A stretch of 10,708 bases of DNA, taken from Thermoplasmata archaeon (GTDB taxonomy: Archaea; Thermoplasmatota; Thermoplasmata; Thermoplasmatales; Thermoplasmataceae). The notes below the pieces were generated by a model, which made no database searches, had not been told where the DNA came from, and saw only the letters and a program-made list of their open reading frames with translations. Each line of letters starts with the position of its first letter. The stretch's first letter is position 1. Made by a program: the position numbers and the translations under genes. Below are positions 1 to 6,085 of the stretch, piece after piece. Where the stretch lies: assembly GCA_021790415.1 (NCBI GenBank), contig JAJYDZ010000026.1, forward strand, positions 1-10,708. The letters are read 5' to 3'.

Positions 1-264
1 AACATTCAATGTCCCGTTCACATTTGTGTTGAATCCGGAGAATAAGTCATTTTCAAACTGCGGAGGGGAAGTAATTGCTGCAAGGTGGAAAACGCCATCC
101 GCATCCTTAAGTGCCGCCCTTAAAGCGGAGATATCGAGAATCGAGGCTTTGTAATAAGGGTCGCCTTCAATATCCAGTGTCTCAACTTCGTGATTGTTGT
201 GAACCAGGTGTTCCTTTAGGTTTCTTCCAATGAATCCTTCTCCGCCTGTTATAAGGAACTTCAT
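1..264 (-). CDS. NAD-dependent epimerase/dehydratase, extended SDR family (N-terminal part, cut by window edge)
   Basis: The frame is open for 88 codons from an ATG at 264 to the window edge, so only the N-terminal half of the NAD(P)-binding Rossmann domain is seen. Residues 6-13 (TGGEGFIG) match the GxxGxxG nucleotide-binding motif. The acidic residue D31 (LDIE) at the end of the second strand favours NAD over NADP, and HLAAIT at 60-65 is the usual fourth-strand motif of extended SDRs. NVNGTLNV at 81-88 matches the conserved helix before the active site. The catalytic S/T-YxxxK lies outside the window. Family knowledge suggests a UDP-glucose 4-epimerase-like enzyme, or a GDP-4-keto-6-deoxymannose reductase, which would pair with the GDP-mannose dehydratase at 2899-3921; the fragment cannot decide. 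Its GC content, roughly 45% by hand count, is higher than in the genes to the right. Confidence 0.9.
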   Translation of the reverse strand, partial: MKFLITGGEGFIGRNLKEHLVHNNHEVETLDIEGDPYYKASILDISALRAALKDADGVFHLAAITSPPQFENDLFSGFNTNVNGTLNV

Positions 265-282
265 CTGGTTCCCCTTATGGGA

Positions 283-295
283 ATTTTAACTAAAA
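283..295 (-). promoter_or_regulatory. TATA-like box upstream of the epimerase gene
   Basis: On the minus strand this reads ATTTTAGTTAAAAT-like AT-rich sequence centred about 25 bases upstream of the ATG at 264. That is the spacing expected for an archaeal TATA box serving a leaderless or short-leader transcript. An AAGGGG stretch lies between it and the ATG and could act as a weak ribosome binding site. It is a weak match judged by eye. Confidence 0.3.
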
Positions 296-300
296 TGTTT

Positions 301-324
301 GTCCACGGGTTTCAATACCTGGAC
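301..324. repeat. Imperfect hairpin at the 3' end of the transposase remnant (possible IS end)
   Basis: The arms GTCCA (301-305) and TGGAC (320-324) are exact inverted complements. Inside them GGT (308-310) pairs with ACC (317-319), leaving a two-base bulge and a loop of six. The hairpin sits a few bases beyond the last stop of the transposase tail (329-331), where an IS end or an IS-borne terminator would be. I could not find a convincing inverted copy on the other side of the remnant, so the IS end call is inference. Confidence 0.4.
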
Positions 325-328
325 AATA

Positions 329-1013
329 TCATTCCTTTATCAAAACCTTGTAAATTTTGTTTACTTTCTCCTTCAAATCATTCACTATTTTTTCTATTGA
401 ACTGGTCCACCAGAAATTGCAACACTTTCCATCTACCTTCACCTCAACTTCATTCTTCTCTATATCCCCCAGAATGCAGAGAATCATCCACGAACTACCA
501 CCTTAAATCCCTAGCAAGGTGAGAATTAATTGGTGAATGCGTCCCGGATTCATTGTAATCAGTGTATACATTTTCTGTCAGTATGGAAGCATCATAGTAG
601 TTTCTGAACTCACTCGGCCAGATATAACTTGCTACTATTGAGTTGTGGAAAAACTCAATGTTTACATTGATTTCCAGAGTGTGGTTATTCATATTTTCAA
701 GCTCAGCAACCATTGCATTCCAGAATTTATGCGATATGCACTTTGGGCCATTGTCTGTCATGAGCACCGGACCTATGAGAACTGTTCTATTAAATACCAT
801 GAGAATAGCATTCTTCACTGGTCTTTTAGCATCCCTTGCGATGCATGAGATGGAATAATAAAAACCTGCCACTTTTTTTGTGTAGTAGTCCTTTATGTGC
901 ATAAGGTATGTCATTCTATGTTCCTTGTGAATTTTTGTCACATAGGTCTCAAATAGCTGAACAAAACCGCGTGGGCGGAATAGGTTTCTGGAATTTGCTC
1001 TTTCATTTGGGTC
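329..1013 (-). pseudogene. Decayed DDE transposase/integrase-core remnant (IS3/IS481-like)
   Basis: The clearest part is a frame of 148 codons from a GTG at 941 to a TAG at 495; the same frame is open upstream to 1013, where a TAA closes it. It resembles the rve/DDE integrase core. TDNG with following F and W/M residues (complement of about 690-755) is the second catalytic Asp block, NIEFFH (about 645-665) carries the catalytic Glu, and IWPSEFRNYYDA..DYNE..HSPI is the typical C-terminal block. The first catalytic block reads ETYVTK where the family has (E/Q)TDITxI, so the first Asp appears to be Tyr. After the TAG the sequence continues in another frame as a charged tail (EVEVKVDGK.., then DLKEKVNKIYKV) to a TGA at 331-329. 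The N-terminal DNA-binding part is missing. It is not expected to be active. The family assignment is by eye, with IS3 versus IS481 unresolved. Confidence 0.75.
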
Positions 1014-1017
1014 TTAA

Positions 1018-1194
1018 TGCGGGAATAATAAAATTAGTCATATTCTTTATCAAAATACAAACTCACGTGTTACTATTGTCCCACAAGATCAAGGATATGT
1101 CATTAATGATAAAAATGGTTACAGACTAATTGCATATTACGGTAATGTGCAGCGTAGTATTTTTATTGCTGAAGAATTCAAGGCTTTTTATTAG
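1018..1194 (+). pseudogene. Orphan C-terminal reading frame, possible remnant of a gene truncated beside the IS
   Basis: A plus-strand frame without an ATG start is open for 58 codons from just after a TAA (1015-1017) to a TAG at 1192-1194. The translation looks protein-like in its second half (for example GYVINDKNGYRLIAYY and then SIFIAEEFKAFY at the end). It starts almost exactly where recognisable transposase sequence stops (about 1013), so it could be the 3' remnant of a gene whose 5' part was lost when the IS inserted or decayed. I do not recognise the family. AT-rich DNA easily encodes K, N, I and Y, so chance openness is a real alternative. Confidence 0.3.
1185..1193 (+). promoter_or_regulatory. 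Alternative TATA-like box, upstream of the 1216 ATG
   Basis: TTTTTATTA is centred about 27 bases before the ATG at 1216, so it would suit a leaderless transcript beginning there. It competes with the better-looking box at 1305-1312 that points to the downstream ATG at 1336. Confidence 0.25.
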
Positions 1195-1304
1195 TTATTT
1201 TACGATGCGATTGCCATGAGTGCCGTCCTGCAGATTAGGAATCTGAGCAAAAATGAGATTGCTATTAATCATCACAACCCTTCGTACCTTGGAAGAATGG
1301 AATA

Positions 1305-1312
1305 TTATAAAT
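1305..1312 (+). promoter_or_regulatory. TATA box for the flippase gene (preferred)
   Basis: TTATAAAT is close to the archaeal consensus and is centred about 27 bases before the ATG at 1336. It would place transcription start within a few bases of that ATG, giving a leaderless message, and is the main reason for preferring 1336 over 1216 as the start. Confidence 0.45.
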
Positions 1313-1335
1313 CTTCAGAGAATATCACAGACCAA

Positions 1336-2865
1336 ATGGAAGGGGGCGAAAGTCGATCACGATCCATTGGCCTAGATGCAATATTTCAATATACTGGATC
1401 TGGGGTACAGTTCTTTTCTGGTATGATCTTTTATTTGATCATCGTTAGACTTTTTAGTACAACTGCGGTTGGAGCAATAGCGCTGTTCCTGGCCATAATA
1501 GGCCTCTTTCAAATAGTATTTTCATTCGGGCTTGGCACAGCCGCCCAGCATTTTACGTCATATAGCATAGGACTTGGCGATTTTGCCGCTGCAGCAAAGG
1601 TCTTCTATAAAATAATAACTTACGGATTTTTAGTTTCAATATTTGGTTTCTTATCCCTTTTGCTCCTTAGCCCCGTAATTTCAATAAGTTTCCTTCATTC
1701 TAATCAATATACAAATCTAATCAGGCTCCTAAGTATTGTTCTGTTAGGCAGCATACTTTTTTCTATCCTCAATGGAACATTATTGGGATTGCAAAATTTT
1801 AGGCTTTCTGCCTTCATAAATATAATTATCTGGATTGCCTATTATTTTGGTTCCATTGCTTTTGCTTATCTTATTCATAATCTGTCCGCTTTGATTGCTG
1901 GGTGGTCCATGGGGATTTTTCTTGGAGTTATAATAGAACTTACACTTATCTTAAAAGTATTATCAAAATTCAAAGGAGGAGCTTTGACTTTATCTACCCA
2001 GTCACTGATAAAATACTCGCTACCAGTTGTTTTAAGCGGATTAATTGGCTATAGTGCGGCTTATGCAGATAGATTCATAGTAGCTGGGCTGATCAATTTA
2101 TCATCTTTGGGTGTATACAATTTCGCTTTATTGATCTCATCATCGCTTGGGTTTTTGGCAATTCCATTTAACAACATCTTAATGCCTAAGTTCTCTGAGC
2201 TTTTCGGAAGAGGTGAAAGAGCTTTGATTTCAGCTCACGTGAAAGCTTCCTCAATGCTTTTGATGTCTATATATGTACCTGCTTCACTTGGTATTTCCGC
2301 ATTAGCTCCAGTGCTTATTGGCTTATTGGGTGGTCCTAATTATGCTGGAGGATCAGCCCCTTTATCATTAGTTATGTTTTTATCGGCCTTCTTCGTTTCA
2401 TCAAATATTCTAACTCAAGCCATTGCTTCAGTAAGGAGAACTAAAATATTTATTTACTCAAGTGTGGTTGGTTTTGGTTCTAATGTCATACTATCATACT
2501 TATTAATTCCAAAATTTGGTCTCGTTGGGGCTGCATTAGGATTTTCGTCTGTATTTGCCTCCACATTTTTTGTTCTTTACTTTTTCGCTAAAGTTGAGAA
2601 TGTTGCATCTTTCGATATTTCTGGAACAGTTAAGATATGGATCGCTTCATTAGTTATGTTTATAACAGTTTTTATTCTAATTAACAGAATAGGAACAACA
2701 CTTTATTTAATGCCAATTTATATTTTAGTAGGTATTTGTATTTATCTTGGTCTAGCAAGGATGCTAAAATTATTTAAAAAAGAGGATAAAGAACTAGTGT
2801 TATCTTTATTTCCTGAGAATTTTATCAGGACGAGGAAACTTTTATCTCTTTTGATTTTACACTAG
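1336..2865 (+). CDS. Polysaccharide/oligosaccharide flippase, Wzx-like (MOP superfamily)
   Basis: This integral membrane protein of 509 residues has about 14 hydrophobic segments in the pattern of the RfbX/Wzx branch of the MOP exporter superfamily. Those proteins flip lipid-linked oligosaccharides from the cytoplasmic to the outer face. The first helices begin about ten residues after the ATG, at the family's conserved start (LDAIFQYTG..FFSGMIFYLIIVRLF), and the GLGTAAQHF and ADRFIVAGL..LSSLGVYNFA blocks are typical. The frame extends upstream to an ATG at 1216 (549 residues), but those 40 residues are not hydrophobic, look unconserved, and contain the TATA-like box at 1305-1312. I therefore prefer 1336, with 1297 (preceded by GGAAG) as a third option. 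It faces away from the IS remnant and converges on the dehydratase gene. Its sugar substrate cannot be read from the sequence. Confidence 0.92.
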   Translation: MEGGESRSRSIGLDAIFQYTGSGVQFFSGMIFYLIIVRLFSTTAVGAIALFLAIIGLFQIVFSFGLGTAAQHFTSYSIGLGDFAAAAKVFYKIITYGFLVSIFGFLSLLLLSPVISISFLHSNQYTNLIRLLSIVLLGSILFSILNGTLLGLQNFRLSAFINIIIWIAYYFGSIAFAYLIHNLSALIAGWSMGIFLGVIIELTLILKVLSKFKGGALTLSTQSLIKYSLPVVLSGLIGYSAAYADRFIVAGLINLSSLGVYNFALLISSSLGFLAIPFNNILMPKFSELFGRGERALISAHVKASSMLLMSIYVPASLGISALAPVLIGLLGGPNYAGGSAPLSLVMFLSAFFVSSNILTQAIASVRRTKIFIYSSVVGFGSNVILSYLLIPKFGLVGAALGFSSVFASTFFVLYFFAKVENVASFDISGTVKIWIASLVMFITVFILINRIGTTLYLMPIYILVGICIYLGLARMLKLFKKEDKELVLSLFPENFIRTRKLLSLLILH

Positions 2866-2882
2866 ATTAATTAAGATAGAAT

Positions 2883-2919
2883 CCGAAGTATCAAACACTT
2901 AATTTCGGTTTTGATTCTT
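2883..2919 (+). terminator. Possible terminator between the convergent flippase and dehydratase genes
   Basis: CCGAA (2883-2887) and TTCGG (2904-2908) are inverted complements, with an inner AAGT/ACTT pairing possible, and TTTTGATTCTTT follows on the plus strand. It begins 17 bases after the flippase stop and overlaps the last codons of the opposing gene. The stem is short and the call is by eye. Confidence 0.35.
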
Positions 2920-3921
2920 TAAGTCACTATCTGTCATAATCTTGACTAATTTTGAGAATTTTATATCTGGTTTCCATCCTAGTTCTCGTTTTGCTTTCGA
3001 GAAATCAGCTACATAATTGTCAGACTCTAGGGGTCTGAAAAATTTCTTGTTTACTTTTACAATAACCTCATCTTTATCGGAAAGCCCAACCTCGTTCACA
3101 CCTATACCTTTCCAATGGATCTCTGTACCAATATTCCTAAATGATTCCTCTACAAATTCTCTCACTGTGTGCAACTCTCCAGAACCTAAAACGAAATCAT
3201 CGGCATACTTATGCTCCAAGATTCTGGTCATACCTTCAACATAATCCCTAGCATAACCCCAATCTTTTCTAGCATTTAAATTACCAAGTTCAAGTGGCGT
3301 ATGATCACCGTAGTGATATTTTGCAACATGTAAAGTGATCTTCCTAGTAACAAATTCTGGGCCTCTGACTTCTGATTCATGGTTGAAAAGAATTCCGCTG
3401 CACATATACAAATTGTATGCATCTCTATATGTCTTTACAGTCCAGTAACCAGCAAGTTTGGAAACGGCGTATGGACTCCGTGGAGAAAAGGGCGTTTCTT
3501 CATTTTGAGGAGTAACTTTAGGCTGACCATATAATTCAGATGTTCCAGCGAAGTAGAGTCTTGTGTTTGCGGAGTAATCCTTAACTGCGTTAACTACATT
3601 TAGCGTTCCTCCAATGTTTACATCATATGTGGAAGATGGGTTTAGGAAACTATAACCAACAAAACTCTGAGCAGCTAGATGGTAGAGTTGGTCGGGCTGT
3701 ACTTCGCTTAAAAGCTTCGAAAGAAAATTTGCATCAGTTAGGTCCCCATAGTGTATATTCACCTCATTAAGGACATCAACGGGAAGAAGCGATAAATTTC
3801 CTATAGTCATGGAACTATTCCTTCGTATAATTCCATGTACTTCGAAACCTCTTTCCAAAAGAAGTTTTGTTAGAAAGTAACCATCCTGACCCGTAATCCC
3901 AGTAATAATTGCACTTTTCAT
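2899..3921 (-). CDS. gmd: GDP-mannose 4,6-dehydratase
   Basis: This cytoplasmic extended-SDR enzyme converts GDP-D-mannose to GDP-4-keto-6-deoxy-D-mannose, the precursor of GDP-linked 6-deoxyhexoses such as rhamnose or fucose and of perosamine. From the ATG at 3921 it has 340 residues, the usual family length. ITGITGQDGYFL (residues 6-17) is the hallmark dinucleotide-binding motif and RRNSS (34-38) suits NADP. HLAAQSFVG (81-89), GTSELYG (126-132, with S128 and E129) and SPYAVSK (149-155, with Y151 and K155) form the active site. NHES..RGPEFVTRKI, LGNLNARKDWGYARDYVE, ELHTVREFVE and FFRPLESDNY..D are GMD-specific. The NHES motif is followed by EVRG, where family members usually have P in the first position. 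A TTG five codons upstream (3936) is possible, but the ATG fits the family. It lies 33 bases behind the DPM-like gene on the same strand, so co-transcription is likely. Confidence 0.95.
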   Translation of the reverse strand: MKSAIITGITGQDGYFLTKLLLERGFEVHGIIRRNSSMTIGNLSLLPVDVLNEVNIHYGDLTDANFLSKLLSEVQPDQLYHLAAQSFVGYSFLNPSSTYDVNIGGTLNVVNAVKDYSANTRLYFAGTSELYGQPKVTPQNEETPFSPRSPYAVSKLAGYWTVKTYRDAYNLYMCSGILFNHESEVRGPEFVTRKITLHVAKYHYGDHTPLELGNLNARKDWGYARDYVEGMTRILEHKYADDFVLGSGELHTVREFVEESFRNIGTEIHWKGIGVNEVGLSDKDEVIVKVNKKFFRPLESDNYVADFSKAKRELGWKPDIKFSKLVKIMTDSDLKNQNRN

Positions 3922-3954
3922 CTTATATGGCAACAAAGATTTAACTGAACTACA

Positions 3955-4767
3955 TTAATCTTGCCGTAAGAGTAGATATTCTGAGCTTCCAGGGGCAGGT
4001 CTGAATCTGCCGACGACAACTTTCCTGAGGAACCTGTAATACTTGAGTTCCCGGAAATATCTGATCATATAGTCAAAACGTCCAGTGGCGACTTTTGAAT
4101 GACCTCTAGCCCTCTCTTTAAATTTGAATGGAATTTCCGCTATACTGATATTCTTCTTGCATGACATTATGTATAAACCTAATTTGTTGAATCCACTCAT
4201 TTCGATAGAAGTTGGAACAATTCTTCTGTTTACTATAAAGAAACCAGATATTGGGTCTTTAACTGTTGACACCCATGGCAATAGAAATTTTGCAAAGAAA
4301 TTGGCTCCCCTGCTTATTATTCCATGTTTTATTGTTCTTTCCGCACCTCCACCTTTTACATATCTTGATGCTATAACAAAATCAAAACCTTCTTGATACT
4401 TTTTGATCAAAATAGGTAAAACACTGACGGGATGCTGAAGATCCCCGTCCATGATCAAAACGTTGTTATGACTGGCCTGAGAAATGCCAAATAGCTGCGC
4501 ATTTACGGTTCCCATTTTCTCAAACCTTTCTTTTAACAATATTTTGATTTGGTTTTCTTTTATACTATATTTTCTGACAATCTCCTTTGTTTTATCAGTA
4601 CTGCCATCATCCACAAAAACAATTTCTTTAATTTTCAGAGAAGGATTGCTGGTTGCAATCTCCAAAATACCTCTTATTAGGTCTTCAATGTTACTTTCCT
4701 CATTCATTACTGGGATCACCAAGGAGATACCATTAAATCCTACGCTTGGGAAATTGTTCAAATCCAT
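3955..4767 (-). CDS. Dolichol-phosphate mannosyltransferase-like GT2 glycosyltransferase
   Basis: A family 2 glycosyltransferase of the DPM1 type, expected to move a sugar from a nucleotide donor to dolichyl/polyprenyl phosphate at the cytoplasmic membrane face. From the ATG at 4767 it has 270 residues: VIPVMNEE (17-24), VDDGSTD (52-58), MDGDLQHP (106-113, the metal-binding DxD), IASRY (132-136), DPISGFF (171-177) and FKERARGHSK (216-225). All are conserved in DPM-like enzymes. There is no C-terminal GtrA-like membrane domain, so it looks like a peripheral single-domain protein. The frame can be extended to an ATG at 4839, but the extra 24 residues are Cys- and Arg-rich, unlike family N-termini, and contain a TATA-like box, so I prefer 4767. 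The sugar could be mannose, glucose or another. The dehydratase follows 33 bases downstream. Confidence 0.9.
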   Translation of the reverse strand: MDLNNFPSVGFNGISLVIPVMNEESNIEDLIRGILEIATSNPSLKIKEIVFVDDGSTDKTKEIVRKYSIKENQIKILLKERFEKMGTVNAQLFGISQASHNNVLIMDGDLQHPVSVLPILIKKYQEGFDFVIASRYVKGGGAERTIKHGIISRGANFFAKFLLPWVSTVKDPISGFFIVNRRIVPTSIEMSGFNKLGLYIMSCKKNISIAEIPFKFKERARGHSKVATGRFDYMIRYFRELKYYRFLRKVVVGRFRPAPGSSEYLLLRQD

Positions 4768-4794
4768 TATGATACTCGAGGCAGATCGGAGTCG

Positions 4795-4805
4795 ATATAT
4801 TATAA
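4795..4805 (-). promoter_or_regulatory. TATA-like box for the DPM-like gene
   Basis: On the minus strand TTATAATATAT lies about 30-35 bases before the ATG at 4767, so the message would have a leader of only a few bases. It sits inside the alternative extended reading frame, which argues against the 4839 start. Confidence 0.4.
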
Positions 4806-4856
4806 CTTTTGCAATACATTTAATTGTGCAGTTTCGCATAATTAGCTATTTTACTT

Positions 4857-4864
4857 TATTTATA
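4857..4864 (-). promoter_or_regulatory. Second TATA box upstream of the DPM-like gene
   Basis: TATAAATA on the minus strand is the closest match to the archaeal consensus in this region. It is centred about 22 bases before the alternative ATG at 4839, slightly too close for a leaderless start there. It would otherwise give a leader of roughly 65-70 bases for the 4767 start. Either box, or both, could be used. Confidence 0.4.
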
Positions 4865-4876
4865 GCATAAAAGTAG

Positions 4877-4890
4877 AAAATCTAGATTTT
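4877..4890. repeat. Perfect 14-bp palindrome, possible operator or terminator
   Basis: AAAATCTAGATTTT is identical to its own reverse complement. It lies between the end of the GT2 gene at 4916 and the TATA box at 4857-4864, 12 bases upstream of that box on the minus strand. A dimeric regulator could bind there. Read from the upstream gene it is followed by TTTTCTACTTTT-type sequence, so it might instead mark that gene's terminator. The flanking bases do not extend the symmetry. Confidence 0.4.
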
Positions 4891-4915
4891 ACGAGACATT
4901 ACCCGAATGCTTAAG

Positions 4916-5923
4916 TCAATTGAGTTGCCTCGATACGTGTAAAATAATGTATTTGTAGGTCCAGGAACTAGCTTTGGTTGAGAAAAACGATAAAAGATAA
5001 AGAAACATTAAAAGTAGAACAAATATTTCATGCGATTTGAAAAAGTCAAATAGTGCTTTGCGTATAAAAGTCAACAAAAAAGGTTTTTCTTTTCGTTTTA
5101 TGATTGCTTCTTGCAACTCAGATTGTATGCTCATGGAATCAAGTTTTACTAGAATTGGTCCTGAAACAAACGCACGTCTCATATATTTGTAAGAGAAATT
5201 GTGGGAGTTTTCCAGATCAGCCTTTTTTTTGTCAAAATCTTCGTATGTTTGTCTGTTTAGAGTTAGTTGTTGCCGGTGGTGTCGATAATACGTCAATTTC
5301 TCCGGCGTCACAAAACATTTACCTGATTCCAACCCTGAAAAACAAATGAAATTATCCATGGCATATCGACACCCCTCATCACCAGATAAATTCTGATTCA
5401 GTTTTTGTAAATGCTCTCTCAAAGCCTTTTCGGATATTGACATGCTGCTACTGTTAAAGAGAGAAAGATATGAACTATCTCCATGATAAATTCCATTTTT
5501 ATCTAAGTAAAACGTAGAATTTTTTCTACTCCTCTCTTTATAGAAATCCAAGGGTTGGCTTTCATCGCTTACAGGTATTGTGCCGTCTTTGCAAAATGCA
5601 ATGTCACCTGTACCAAATAGTTCGAGGATCGTTTCCAATTTTATAGTATTGAAGAAGTCATCATCGTCTAAGAATGAAATGATTTTGCCTTCTGCTTCAT
5701 TTAAAGCCCTAGAAAGGGTTTTGTTCCAATAGGGGGAAAATTCGAGAATGTTCTTGACGGAATTATCTTCTAAATATTGATCAATTTTACGATCTGCGAA
5801 ATTTTTGACTACTATGATTTCATAAAGATTCCTTGATAAACTTTGGGACAGAACTGATTTCACTGCCTGCATCAGGTACTCTTTTCTGTTAAAAGCAGTA
5901 ATTATGACCGAAATTCTGCGCAC
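4916..5923 (-). CDS. GT2 (GT-A fold) glycosyltransferase with C-terminal membrane anchor, paralogue of the 6086-7087 gene
   Basis: A 335-residue protein whose first 110 residues are a GT-A domain: ISVIITAFNRKEYL (4-17), YEIIVVKNFAD (34-44) and FLDDDD (84-89), the donor/metal-binding acidic cluster. Later blocks SSSMSIS (158-164), MDNFICFSGLESG (189-201) and LTYYRHHRQQLT (210-221) recur in the neighbouring divergent gene, showing the two are paralogues. Residues 299-315 are a hydrophobic helix near the C-terminus followed by an aromatic/basic tail, which probably tethers the enzyme to the cytoplasmic membrane face. The start is a GTG at 5923, the only plausible one because it puts four residues before the first strand. 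It presumably adds one sugar of the lipid-linked glycan; donor and linkage cannot be read. It is very AT-rich. Confidence 0.88.
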   Translation of the reverse strand: MRRISVIITAFNRKEYLMQAVKSVLSQSLSRNLYEIIVVKNFADRKIDQYLEDNSVKNILEFSPYWNKTLSRALNEAEGKIISFLDDDDFFNTIKLETILELFGTGDIAFCKDGTIPVSDESQPLDFYKERSRKNSTFYLDKNGIYHGDSSYLSLFNSSSMSISEKALREHLQKLNQNLSGDEGCRYAMDNFICFSGLESGKCFVTPEKLTYYRHHRQQLTLNRQTYEDFDKKKADLENSHNFSYKYMRRAFVSGPILVKLDSMSIQSELQEAIIKRKEKPFLLTFIRKALFDFFKSHEIFVLLLMFLYLLSFFSTKASSWTYKYIILHVSRQLN

Positions 5924-5944
5924 TATTGACTATTACAATAATTT

Positions 5945-5953
5945 CTTTAATTT
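5945..5953 (-). promoter_or_regulatory. Weak TATA-like box for the minus-strand GT2 gene
   Basis: AAATTAAAG on the minus strand is centred about 26 bases before the GTG at 5923, the right distance for a leaderless message. The sequence is only a moderate TATA match. It is part of the 162-base divergent intergenic region 5924-6085, which otherwise holds only AT-rich sequence. Confidence 0.3.
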
Positions 5954-6053
5954 TTGGGAGTGTAAAACTTTTTTAAGAGAAAATATAATTATTTTCAATA
6001 TCTCTTTTTAACAATGGCCTAAAGGAAACTTTATTGCAAAAGGGTTGTGAAAT

Positions 6054-6062
6054 AATTTATCA
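6054..6062 (+). promoter_or_regulatory. TATA-like box for the plus-strand GT2 gene
   Basis: AATTTATCA is centred about 28 bases before the ATG at 6086, consistent with a leaderless or nearly leaderless transcript. No Shine-Dalgarno-like sequence lies in front of this ATG. Confidence 0.4.
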
Positions 6063-6085
6063 CTTAAAATGCATTTCTGTTTAAG

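Noticed and set aside
277..522. Plus-strand open frame covering the hairpin and transposase tail
   Set aside because: It runs through the IS end and antisense to the transposase tail, and its Ser/Phe/Leu-rich translation is typical of a shadow frame.
495..941. An intact 148-residue gene
   Set aside because: It matches only the C-terminal part of a transposase core, starts at an internal GTG with related sequence continuing upstream, lacks the first catalytic Asp, and its tail continues past the stop in another frame. It is listed as part of a pseudogene.
1070..1090. A matching inverted end of the IS (TATTGTCC-type sequence)
   Set aside because: Only about seven bases agree with the complement of the hairpin side, which is too little to claim a terminal inverted repeat.
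3955..4767. A C-terminal GtrA-like membrane domain in the DPM-like enzyme
   Set aside because: The protein ends about 45 residues after the FKERARGHSK block with a basic, non-hydrophobic tail.
4484..4870. Open frame of 128 codons on the plus strand, with hydrophobic stretches
   Set aside because: It is wholly antisense to the DPM-like gene and its promoter region. The opposite strand has clear GT2 motifs, so this is a shadow of that gene.
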